Shown here: positions 23,865 to 29,976 of the stretch, one piece after another
Position numbering within the stretch: the stretch's first letter is position 1
Layout of the letters: each line of letters begins with the position of its first letter
Source of the DNA: VRUE01 sp047519745
GTDB lineage: Bacteria > Actinomycetota > Thermoleophilia > Solirubrobacterales > 70-9
DNA: 42,567 nt
Direction: 5' to 3'
NCBI GenBank assembly: GCA_047519745.1
Contig: JAPVSJ010000063.1
Location: forward strand, 1-42,567
The notes under the pieces: generated by a model
Told to the model about the DNA's origin: nothing
The model's input: the letters and a program-made list of their open reading frames with translations, nothing else
Database searches by the model: none
Made by a program: the position numbers and the translations under genes

Positions 23865-24662
23865 ATGATCGGCTGGCTCGACGTCCCCCGCAACTGGCTG
23901 GACTCCTTTGGCGAGGTCGCCCGCTTCGGCTCGCGGGTCGCGGGACTGGTCTACTCGGGAAGAGTCGGGCGATATTTCGGCGAGAGCATGCGACAGGCCG
24001 GGATCCTGATCCTCGGCTCTGCCCTGGTCATCTGGGCCTTCGTCTTCATCCTCGGCCTGCAGTGCGGCGTGATCGGCGCCTACTTCGTCCGCTCTCAGGG
24101 TGCGCCGTCCTACGCCGGCCTCTTCTCCGCCTACTGCGACCTGCGCGAGGCGCTGCCATACGCCTTCGGCTACATCCTCTCGGCCAAGGTCGGCACCGGG
24201 ATCGTCGCCGAGATCGGCGCGATGCGGATCTCCGACGAGATCGACGCGCTCGAGGTGATGGGGATCCAGCCGGTGACCTTCCTCGCCGCGACCCGCCTGC
24301 TCGGCGCCTGGATCGCGCTGCCGTTCATCTATTTGGCCGCGATCGGGATCATGTACTTCGCCAGTTATCTGGCCGTGGTCGAACAGATCGGCGACGTCTC
24401 CTCCGGCGGCTACCTGCTGATCTTCTGGATGTTCCAGGACCCGCTGGACGTGCTCTACAGCCTGACCAAGGGGATGGTGATGGCGACCGCGATCGTCGTC
24501 GTCGGCTGCTATTACGGCTACACGGCGTCGGGGGGGCCGGTCGGCGTCGGCACCGCCACGGCGCAGTCGATGGTGGTCAACATCATCCTCGTCCACATCA
24601 TCGGGATGCTGGGGACGGTTGTCTTCTGGGGGCCGAGCCCGCGAGCTCCGATCGGCGGCTGA
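23865..24662 (+). CDS. MlaE/YrbE-family lipid ABC transporter permease (second of pair)
   Basis: 265 residues, start ATG 23865. It shares the family core with the first: YILSAKVGTGIVAEIGAMRI, then SDEIDALEVMGIQPVTFLAA. The two differ in their N-termini, as YrbEA and YrbEB do, and likely form a heterodimer. The gene ends seven bases before a convergent gene, so the usual mce genes that follow yrbE pairs are absent at this locus. The substrate-binding Mce proteins and the ATPase must be encoded elsewhere if the pair works. Confidence 0.88.
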   Translation: MIGWLDVPRNWLDSFGEVARFGSRVAGLVYSGRVGRYFGESMRQAGILILGSALVIWAFVFILGLQCGVIGAYFVRSQGAPSYAGLFSAYCDLREALPYAFGYILSAKVGTGIVAEIGAMRISDEIDALEVMGIQPVTFLAATRLLGAWIALPFIYLAAIGIMYFASYLAVVEQIGDVSSGGYLLIFWMFQDPLDVLYSLTKGMVMATAIVVVGCYYGYTASGGPVGVGTATAQSMVVNIILVHIIGMLGTVVFWGPSPRAPIGG

Positions 24663-24668
24663 GCGGAG

Positions 24669-25448
24669 TCAGACGGAGGCCGGCGCCTTCGCCGGCTTGC
24701 GGTGGCGGCGGAACATCTCCTTCACCCACTCGATCCCGTGTCGTTGCTCAAGCGGCGCGCGGAATTCCTCGAAGCCCTTTGCCGAGGGCGAGTCGGCATT
24801 GAGCGGGCCCTCCTCGGGTAGGGCGAGCGGGTAGAAGAGCGAGGCGGCGGTGAGGTCGGCGACGCTGAAGCTCTCGCCGACCAGGTACTCGCCATCGCCG
24901 AGCTCGGCCTCGAGCCGGTCCAGCCCGGCGAGGACCTTGGCGCGGCCCCGCTCGGCCTCCGCAGTGTCGCCGGCGCGGAAGCGCAGGGCGGTGTAGGCGC
25001 GGGCGTAGGCGGCGGTGGGGCGGCCGAACCTGGCGATCGGCTTGGGAGCGGTCTGTTCCATCAGCTTCGCAAAGCTCTCCCGGTCGTTGCCGAACTCATA
25101 CCAGGCGAGCTGCCGGACATAGGGTCCGAACTCCTCGTCGAAGAACTCCTCCAGCTCCAGCGCGCGCCGCCGCTCGGTGATGTCAGCGGGATAGAGCGGC
25201 GGCTCGGGGAAGCGCTCCTCCAGCGCGGCGACGATCGCGGTCGAGTCGCCGGTCCGCCGGCCGTCGATGCTGAGGACCGGGAAGGTGTAGTGGGCGCCGC
25301 GGGTGAGCCAGAGGGCGACCGCCATGTGGGCGCCGGGGACGGGCGAGCGGCGGCGATGCTCGACGCCCTTCCAGGCCAGCGCCCAGCGCGCCTTCTCGCT
25401 GTAGTGCGAGACGTCGATCTGCCAGAGGGTGGGGAGGGCGTCACTCAT
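24669..25448 (-). CDS. Glutathione S-transferase fold protein
   Basis: 259 residues. The N-terminal thioredoxin-like domain begins LPTLWQIDVSHYSEKARWAL and has FPVLSIDGRRTGDSTAIVAA, where the Pro after Phe and the (G)DS motif match the GSH-binding site of GSTs. The C-terminal helical domain includes VGESFSVADLTAASLFYPLA, the N-capping box of the fold. Actinobacteria usually make mycothiol rather than glutathione, so the thiol used is uncertain. It is divergent from the pterin dehydratase gene. Confidence 0.85.
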   Translation of the reverse strand: MSDALPTLWQIDVSHYSEKARWALAWKGVEHRRRSPVPGAHMAVALWLTRGAHYTFPVLSIDGRRTGDSTAIVAALEERFPEPPLYPADITERRRALELEEFFDEEFGPYVRQLAWYEFGNDRESFAKLMEQTAPKPIARFGRPTAAYARAYTALRFRAGDTAEAERGRAKVLAGLDRLEAELGDGEYLVGESFSVADLTAASLFYPLALPEEGPLNADSPSAKGFEEFRAPLEQRHGIEWVKEMFRRHRKPAKAPASV

Positions 25449-25484
25449 AGTTTGAACGATCCGATTTGTGGAAGCATAGGAGCG

Positions 25485-25763
25485 ATGGCTCCCCTGAGCG
25501 ATTCCGAGATCGAGGCGAGACTAGCGGAGCATCCCGGCTGGGAGCAGGAGGGTGCGGCGATCCGCAAGAGCTTCCAGTGCGGCGACTTCGTCGGCTCGGT
25601 CAACTTCGTCCAGCGCCTGGTCGAGCCGGCCGAGGCGATGAACCACCACCCCGACCTGGAGATCTCCTGGGACACGGTCACCGTCTCCCTCTCCACCCAC
25701 TCCGACGGCGGCGTCACCGCGGCCGATTTCGAGCTGGCGACGAAGATCGACGCGCTGGCCTGA
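25485..25763 (+). CDS. phhB: Pterin-4a-carbinolamine dehydratase
   Basis: 92 residues, the family's usual length, from ATG 25485 with an AGGAG just upstream. The active-site signature is intact: AEAMNHHPDLEISWDTVTVS followed by LSTHSDGGVTAADFELATKI. The enzyme dehydrates 4a-hydroxytetrahydrobiopterin formed by aromatic amino acid hydroxylases, in the cytosol; in some bacteria the fold has a molybdopterin-linked role instead. No hydroxylase gene is nearby. It is the first of four same-strand genes (25485-26981). Confidence 0.9.
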   Translation: MAPLSDSEIEARLAEHPGWEQEGAAIRKSFQCGDFVGSVNFVQRLVEPAEAMNHHPDLEISWDTVTVSLSTHSDGGVTAADFELATKIDALA

Positions 25764-25790
25764 GCTAACTGCCGTCGCTACCGTTGCGGG

Positions 25791-26204
25791 GTGGCCGACG
25801 AGCTGAAGATCGACGAGCGCCTTGCGATTCCCTTGGCGGAGATCGAGCTGCGCGCAAGCCGTTCCTCGGGGCCGGGCGGGCAGCACGCCAACGTCACCGC
25901 CTCGCGGGTCGAAGCGGTGTTCGACGTGCGTGCTTCTGGGGTGCTCGACGACGCGCAGCGGGCGCGTCTCGTCGAGCGCGCCGGGCCCGTGATCACCGCA
26001 GTCGCCCAGGAGTCGCGCGGCCAGGCGCGCAACCGCGAGCTGGCGTTGCGGCGCCTGGCGGAGAAGATCGCGGCGGGCCTCGTCGTTCCGCGCAGCCGCC
26101 GGCCGACCAAGCCGAGCCGCGCCGCCCGACGGCGCCGGTTGGACCGCAAGCGCCTGGTCGGCGAGCGCAAGCGTGGTCGCCGCCGCCCCGCGGCGGAAGA
26201 CTGA
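25791..26204 (+). CDS. arfB: Peptidyl-tRNA hydrolase ArfB (YaeJ), ribosome rescue
   Basis: 137 residues from GTG 25791. The release-factor catalytic loop SRSSGPGGQHANVTASRVE carries the GGQ (residues 29-31) that cleaves peptidyl-tRNA. It is followed by a strongly basic C-terminal tail rich in Arg and Lys (from about residue 100), which in ArfB enters the mRNA channel of stalled ribosomes. There are no codon-recognition domains, which separates it from RF1/RF2. The role is rescue of ribosomes lacking a stop codon. Confidence 0.92.
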   Translation: MADELKIDERLAIPLAEIELRASRSSGPGGQHANVTASRVEAVFDVRASGVLDDAQRARLVERAGPVITAVAQESRGQARNRELALRRLAEKIAAGLVVPRSRRPTKPSRAARRRRLDRKRLVGERKRGRRRPAAED

Positions 26205-26221
26205 CTGGCAGACTGCGGAAG

Positions 26222-26569
26222 ATGGCGAAGCGCAGGCAGCGACGGCCCCGGCAGAAGCCGCCGACGGTCGACTACACCGATTCCGAGGGTAACGTCCTGA
26301 CCCTGCGGCAGTCGCTTAGCGCGGGCACGATCGGCAAGCTCGGCGCCGGTCCGGCGACCGCGGCGACGACGCGGGAGGACGCCTGGCACCGACGCTCCGA
26401 GCTGCTCTTCGAGCGCCTCGCCGTGCGCTGGGAGATCGCCGGTCTGCCGCTCGACGACCAGAAGATGCTGCTCGGCCGCTACCGGATGGCCGATACCGCC
26501 ACCCAGGAATGGGTCCGCCGCACGATCGCCGAGCACGTCGACCGGTTCATCCCAGAGCTCTCGGGGTAG
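26222..26569 (+). CDS. Hypothetical protein
   Basis: 115 residues from ATG 26222. A basic N-terminus (MAKRRQRRPRQKPP) is followed by VDYTDSEGNVLTLRQSLS and a helical C-terminal half (RRSELLFERLAVRWEIAGLP and MADTATQEWVRRTIAEHVDR). Composition and codon use look like its neighbours and the gene sits 17 bases after arfB, so it is probably real and cotranscribed. I recognise no family. The basic start would suit RNA or ribosome contact, which is only a guess. Confidence 0.65.
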   Translation: MAKRRQRRPRQKPPTVDYTDSEGNVLTLRQSLSAGTIGKLGAGPATAATTREDAWHRRSELLFERLAVRWEIAGLPLDDQKMLLGRYRMADTATQEWVRRTIAEHVDRFIPELSG

Positions 26570-26600
26570 AGTCGAAGAGACCAGCGACCAAAGGAGCGCC

Positions 26601-26981
26601 ATGCTTGCCGAGGCAAAAGCAACCAGTGGATTCGCGGTTCCCGACACGGACGAGGCAAAGCGCTTCTACGGTGAGACGCTCGGCCTGGAGGTCGCCGTGT
26701 TCGATGAGGAGCACGGCGTCATGGCGCTGAAACTCAAAGGCGGCGATGTCTTCCTCTACCGCAAACCGGACTTCACCCCGGCCACCTACACGATCCTCAA
26801 CTTCGAGGTAGACGACATCGATGCCGCCGTCGACGGCTTGGCCGACCAGGGTGTCGAGTTCGAGCGCTACGCCAGCTTCGAGCAGGACGAGAAGGGCATA
26901 GCCCGCGGCCCAGGCCCGATGATCGCCTGGTTCAAGGACCCGGCCGGCAACATCCTCTCGGTCCTGCAGCAGCCCGGTTAG
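26601..26981 (+). CDS. VOC superfamily (glyoxalase/bleomycin-resistance fold) protein
   Basis: 126 residues, start ATG 26601 with AAAGGAG five bases upstream. It shows two beta-alpha-beta-beta-beta modules: FAVPDTDEAKRFYGETLGLE and EHGVMALKLKGGDVFLYRKP in the first, and TILNFEVDDIDAAVDGLADQ then AWFKDPAGNILSVLQQP in the second. The ending DPAGN-x-L is the family hallmark. Metal ligands are not clear enough to name a reaction. Its stop overlaps the stop of the convergent AbiEi-like gene. Confidence 0.85.
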   Translation: MLAEAKATSGFAVPDTDEAKRFYGETLGLEVAVFDEEHGVMALKLKGGDVFLYRKPDFTPATYTILNFEVDDIDAAVDGLADQGVEFERYASFEQDEKGIARGPGPMIAWFKDPAGNILSVLQQPG

Positions 26982-27595
26982 CGCGCTTCGTCAGCGCTGT
27001 CCAGAGCCTCACCGAGTCGACGCGAAACGAGGGTGCGGAGGCGGGGGCTCTCAATGTCCTTTGCCCATCGCTTCGTCCTGGCGCGGCTGAAGCCGGCGGG
27101 AAGCGAGAGCTCTGGGAAGAAGGCGCGGCTGTTGGCCGCAGACCTCACGTAGACGGTGTCGAATAGGGCCTTCTCCGGCTCCGCGAGGTAGCCTCGGCTC
27201 TCGGAGCCGGAGAAGCCGGCGAACAGCTCTGGGGCGAGCCGGTGGATTTCGTAGCTGCCGACGCTGGTGTCGATCTTGCGGGGCCGGGAAAGCGAGGCGA
27301 CCCAGATTTGACGCGGGATCTGCTCGATCATCCCGTAGTGGGCGAGAGCGGACCAGAAGGAGACGTAGGCGGGGAGCGGCGCGGTGAGAAACGGCGGCAG
27401 GACGAACGGATCGATTTCAGGGTCCAGGGACCAGAGGCCCCGCCGCAGATGACGCACCAGACCTGCCTGCTCCAGGGCCTGCAGGCGTTTTGCCGTCGTC
27501 CGCCGCTCGGTCCGCCAGCGAGTGGAGGCCTCGCGCGTCGTGATCAACTTGCGGTCGAGCTTCAGCAGGTCGCCGTAGGCGTCGGTCGCCCTCAT
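26978..27595 (-). CDS. AbiEi-like type IV antitoxin / transcriptional regulator
   Basis: 205 residues. An N-terminal winged helix (KLDRKLITTREASTRWRTER then RTTAKRLQALEQAGLVRHLR, RGLWSLDP) is followed by the AbiEi body: FVLPPFLTAPLPAYVSFWSA, LAHYGMIEQIPRQIWVASLS and GYLAEPEKALFDTVY, the last being a conserved family motif. Known AbiEi proteins bind inverted repeats to repress the operon and counter the AbiEii nucleotidyltransferase toxin. Its ATG overlaps the toxin stop by four bases. Here the antitoxin is the second gene, whereas in the studied systems it comes first. Confidence 0.85.
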   Translation of the reverse strand: MRATDAYGDLLKLDRKLITTREASTRWRTERRTTAKRLQALEQAGLVRHLRRGLWSLDPEIDPFVLPPFLTAPLPAYVSFWSALAHYGMIEQIPRQIWVASLSRPRKIDTSVGSYEIHRLAPELFAGFSGSESRGYLAEPEKALFDTVYVRSAANSRAFFPELSLPAGFSRARTKRWAKDIESPRLRTLVSRRLGEALDSADEAR

Positions 27596-28347
27596 TTGGC
27601 CGCCTCCAGCGCGTCGGCGACGAAGGTCTGGATCTGCACCCAGGCCGCCTGGTCGGCATAGAGCTCGACGGCTTCGGGCTCGAGAAAGGGAATGACCTGG
27701 TCGCGGAAGGCCGCATAGGGCAATTCCATCGCACGGTTGGCGGCTCCATCGAGAACCGAGGGGTCCAGAGTTCCGGCGGGCAGGGGGCGGCGGCGCAGCA
27801 GGAGGTCGAGGTCGAAAACGTCGCGGGCCTGCGTCTCGTTGCGGCCCTCGAGGGCAAGGATCTTCTGCTCCGCGGGGGTGTCGCCGATGTAGTGCTGAAC
27901 GCTGGGCGGGCGCAGGGCGTAGGGAGCGACCACGTCGGCGGGGATCGAATCGAGCTCGTATTCGCCGTCGCTATCGCGGGCGCTGAACTCGATCTTGGTC
28001 CGCACCGGATCGGCGAGGCCTGGCACTGCGACCGCGACCTTCCATCTCTGGGTCGTATCGGTCGACTTCGGATTGGTGTGCTCGACAACGGCCATCCCCC
28101 GCGTTCGCAACAGAATTGGCAGGGGGCCGGAGTCGAGAATGGACTCGACCTTCTCTCGGACGAGATAGGCAGCCAGGCCGTCGGTATCGAGGTCGACGTC
28201 CTCGGAGTAGCGAATGCTGCCGAAGAAGTAGCGCAGGTTGGCGCCCCCTTTGAGCACAAAGCGGCCAGCATCGAGTCGCTTCGAGAGGACATCGAGGAAG
28301 GCGATGTGGAACAACTCGATGGCTTGTGCCCTGGTCAGCGTGTTCAT
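27592..28347 (-). CDS. AbiEii/AbiGii-type nucleotidyltransferase toxin
   Basis: 251 residues. The DNA polymerase-beta-like active site is FVLKGGANLRYFFGSIRYSE then DVDLD: a GS pair at residues 43-44 and acidic residues D50 and D52 that hold metal. KGG before it is typical of the AbiEii family. Later motifs include AEQKILALEGRNETQARDVF followed by DLDLLL, also a family landmark. AbiEii toxins transfer nucleotides, in some relatives to tRNA acceptor ends, and give abortive infection. The gene is first in the operon, ATG 28347, with AT-rich promoter DNA upstream. Confidence 0.88.
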   Translation of the reverse strand: MNTLTRAQAIELFHIAFLDVLSKRLDAGRFVLKGGANLRYFFGSIRYSEDVDLDTDGLAAYLVREKVESILDSGPLPILLRTRGMAVVEHTNPKSTDTTQRWKVAVAVPGLADPVRTKIEFSARDSDGEYELDSIPADVVAPYALRPPSVQHYIGDTPAEQKILALEGRNETQARDVFDLDLLLRRRPLPAGTLDPSVLDGAANRAMELPYAAFRDQVIPFLEPEAVELYADQAAWVQIQTFVADALEAAK

Positions 28348-28370
28348 GTCTCAAGAATACACAAAAGAGA

Positions 28371-28401
28371 ACTTATAAGGCGCTATTTTGTAGTCATAAG
28401 T
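28371..28401. promoter_or_regulatory. Inverted repeats upstream of the AbiE-type operon
   Basis: ACTTAT (28371-28376) and ATAAGT (28396-28401) form an inverted repeat. The left copy is itself inside the palindrome CTTATAAG. This AT-rich patch is 24-54 bases before the toxin ATG and includes possible -10 sequences on the minus strand. It is a likely operator for the AbiEi-like regulator. Confidence 0.45.
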
Positions 28402-28432
28402 CGCCCGGAGGGAAGTTGGCTACCATGCCCGC

Positions 28433-28612
28433 ATGATCGATCCGCAGACAAAAGATGTCTCGGCTCAGGTCGACCAGCTCCCATCAGCTCGAGCGCAGCC
28501 GCCGGAACAGATCGCCGCAGAGGCGATCCTCAAACGTGCAGGCGGAAGGCGCATGTCGCGGGAGGAGTTCGACCGGCATTTCGGCCACCTCCCCATGGAT
28601 GGCGAGGGATAA
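28433..28612 (+). CDS. Small antitoxin-like protein
   Basis: 59 residues from ATG 28433: an N-terminal region, then IAAEAILKRAGGRRMSREEF, DRHFGHLPMDGEG and TAA. It is short, charged and ends in the same DGEG as the fragment just downstream, with an alignable pattern AxAIxxRxG-x5-EF-x3-(F/Y)G-x-L. The size and shape suit the DNA-binding or toxin-binding part of a small antitoxin, but no partner toxin follows. It is divergent from the AbiE-type pair. Family assignment is by shape only. Confidence 0.5.
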   Translation: MIDPQTKDVSAQVDQLPSARAQPPEQIAAEAILKRAGGRRMSREEFDRHFGHLPMDGEG

Positions 28613-28620
28613 GGCCGTCT

Positions 28621-28740
28621 TCTCGTGCCCCCGATACCTCCGCCCAGGCGATCATGGAGCGGCTGGGCCATGAGCCCGCGACGCTGGCCGAGTTCGAGGC
28701 TGCCTACGGGGCGCTCAAGCCCCCCGACGGCGAGGGCTGA
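28621..28740 (+). pseudogene. Remnant of a second copy of the small antitoxin-like gene
   Basis: The frame ending at 28740 reads PDTSAQAIMERLGHEPATLA then EFEAAYGALKPPDGEG. This aligns with the C-terminal half of the preceding 59-residue protein. There is no in-frame start that would give a full protein; ATG 28654 leaves only 28 residues. It looks like the 3' end of a paralogue that lost its beginning in a recombination. Confidence 0.45.
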
Positions 28741-28877
28741 GCTCGGCTTCGCACCGCTTTGGGCACTGGTGCTCAGGGAACCCGACCTCTCGCAACTGCG
28801 TGCCCAGCAATCGACTACCAGAAGGAGACAGCTACACTGCCTTTATCCCCCCAGTTCGCTTCGGCGGCTGGGATGCG

Positions 28878-28906
28878 GAGCCGCCTTCGGGCGGCTCTTG
28901 CGCTTT
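28878..28906. terminator. Terminator-like hairpin with TTCG loop
   Basis: A perfect 8-bp stem GAGCCGCC/GGCGGCTC closes a TTCG tetraloop (28878-28897), followed by TTGCGCTTTC on the plus strand. It can end the minus-strand gene remnant whose stop is 20 bases away. It can also end a plus-strand transcript from a possible promoter TCGACT-N16-TACACT at 28811-28838. Confidence 0.55.
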
Positions 28907-28916
28907 CAGGGCGCCT

Positions 28917-29110
28917 TTACCAGCCCTTGGGCTTGTGGATCGTGCCGTCGGCGTCTTTGAGTGTCTGCGGCAACTGGGAAGCCGCCAGAGCCGCAGAACG
29001 GATCGGCTTGTAGAAGGAGCCAGCCGGCAGTTTCTTCGGCGAGAGCGCCCAACTCCTGTTCTTATGCGGGTTGAGGATCCCAACGGGTGCTTCCAGGTCC
29101 CCCCGAACGA
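28917..29110 (-). pseudogene. 3' remnant of an unknown gene
   Basis: The last ~62 codons of a minus-strand gene, ending VGILNPHKNRSWALSPKKLP, AGSFYKPIRSAALAASQLPQ, TLKDADGTIHKPKGW and a stop, followed by a terminator-like hairpin. The residue mix is much more protein-like than chance. Upstream of about 29110 the frame runs into the transposase remnant and loses sense. It was apparently cut by the insertion or by a deletion next to it. The family is not recognised. Confidence 0.45.
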
Positions 29111-29132
29111 ACTCGACTGGCGTTTCAGCTGC

Positions 29133-29657
29133 CCCTGGCAGCGCTGCACCGTGCACTTCATCCGCAACATGCACGGCCATTGCAGGAAGGGCCAGCGCAA
29201 CATGGTCTCCGCCGCCCTGCGCGAGGTCTTCAACGCCGAGGATCTCCAAGACGCCAAGGAGCGATCGGCTTCGGTGATCGAGCGCCTCGCCCCGACGGTG
29301 CCAAAGGTCGCGGCCCTGCTCGAAGCAGCCGAGGAGGACCTGCTGGCCTTCTACCGCTTTCCACCGGCCCACTGGCCAAAGCTGCGCTCGACCAACAACA
29401 TCGAGCGCGTCAACAAGGAGATTGCCCGCCGCTCTGACGTCGTCGGCATCTTCCCCAACGACGCTTCGGCGATCCGCCTGGTCGGAGCGCTCCTGATCGA
29501 GCAAAACGACGAGTGGCTGCTGAGCCGGGGCTATCTCTCAAAGGAGTCGATCGGCCTGGTCCTCGAGGACCAGGCCGAGGCGAACGGAAAGGAGGTGGCG
29601 GCCCTGGAGCTGAGAGAAGTGCCGGCGAGTCCCGCTACACCACAACTCGCGACTTGA
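29133..29657 (+). pseudogene. IS256-family (Mutator-type) transposase, C-terminal remnant
   Basis: About 175 residues matching only the last ~45% of an IS256-type transposase (normally ~400 residues). Landmarks are PWQRCTVHFIRNMHGH, ALLEAAEEDLLAFYRFPPAH, WPKLRSTNNIERVNKEIARR and SDVVGIFPNDASAIRLVGAL. The Glu of NNIERVNKEI belongs to the catalytic DDE set; both Asp residues would be in the missing N-terminal part, so it is inactive. No upstream family sequence or clear terminal repeats were found. It abuts the left direct repeat of the tRNA-Val island. Confidence 0.85.
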
Positions 29658-29667
29658 CTCTCGCGAT

Positions 29668-29767
29668 CGAGCTGTAGAGCCAAATTCGAGACGGGGTTAG
29701 AATCACTCCTGTTTTTTGGCTCTGCAAAGGGAAATCCGATGGGCGCGGCTGGGTTCGAACCAGCGAC
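29668..29767. repeat. Left direct repeat (attL-like), with tRNA-Val 3' fragment
   Basis: This 100-bp copy matches 37336-37435 at 95 of 100 positions with no gaps, offset 7668. The last 28 bases (29740-29767) are the T arm and 3' acceptor strand of tRNA-Val in minus orientation and are identical in both copies. All five differences lie in the flank outside the tRNA. Right after 29767 the tRNA identity stops abruptly. Confidence 0.85.
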
Positions 29768-29976
29768 TAGACCAGATTGCCAAACCGAAGGAACCAGGCT
29801 CGCTGTTCTGCCTCAAGGCTCATCGGATGGCAGGCGAGCTTCCGGAGGCGACTGGGCTTGTGAGTCACCCGACGCCGCCGCGTTGTAGAGACTTCAACGG
29901 GTGCCGAGCGAAGTAACCATTCTCTTACCGCTGCGCGGTCGATGGACTCTCGGTCGATCTAATCGGGCAGGATGAG
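29768..29976 (+). other. Left end of the island, non-coding
   Basis: 209 bases between the left repeat and the SIR2-NACHT gene. No gene is seen; a 66-codon frame crossing it begins inside the tRNA fragment and is not credible. The promoter of the SIR2-NACHT gene must lie here, but I find no convincing -35/-10 pair. AGGATGAG precedes the ATG at 29977 as ribosome binding site. Confidence 0.4.

Noticed and set aside
29716..29916. A 66-codon ORF at the left island end, with GSNQR-type sequence
   Set aside because: It is a translation of the tRNA fragment; the same artefact occurs at 37384 over tRNA-Val.
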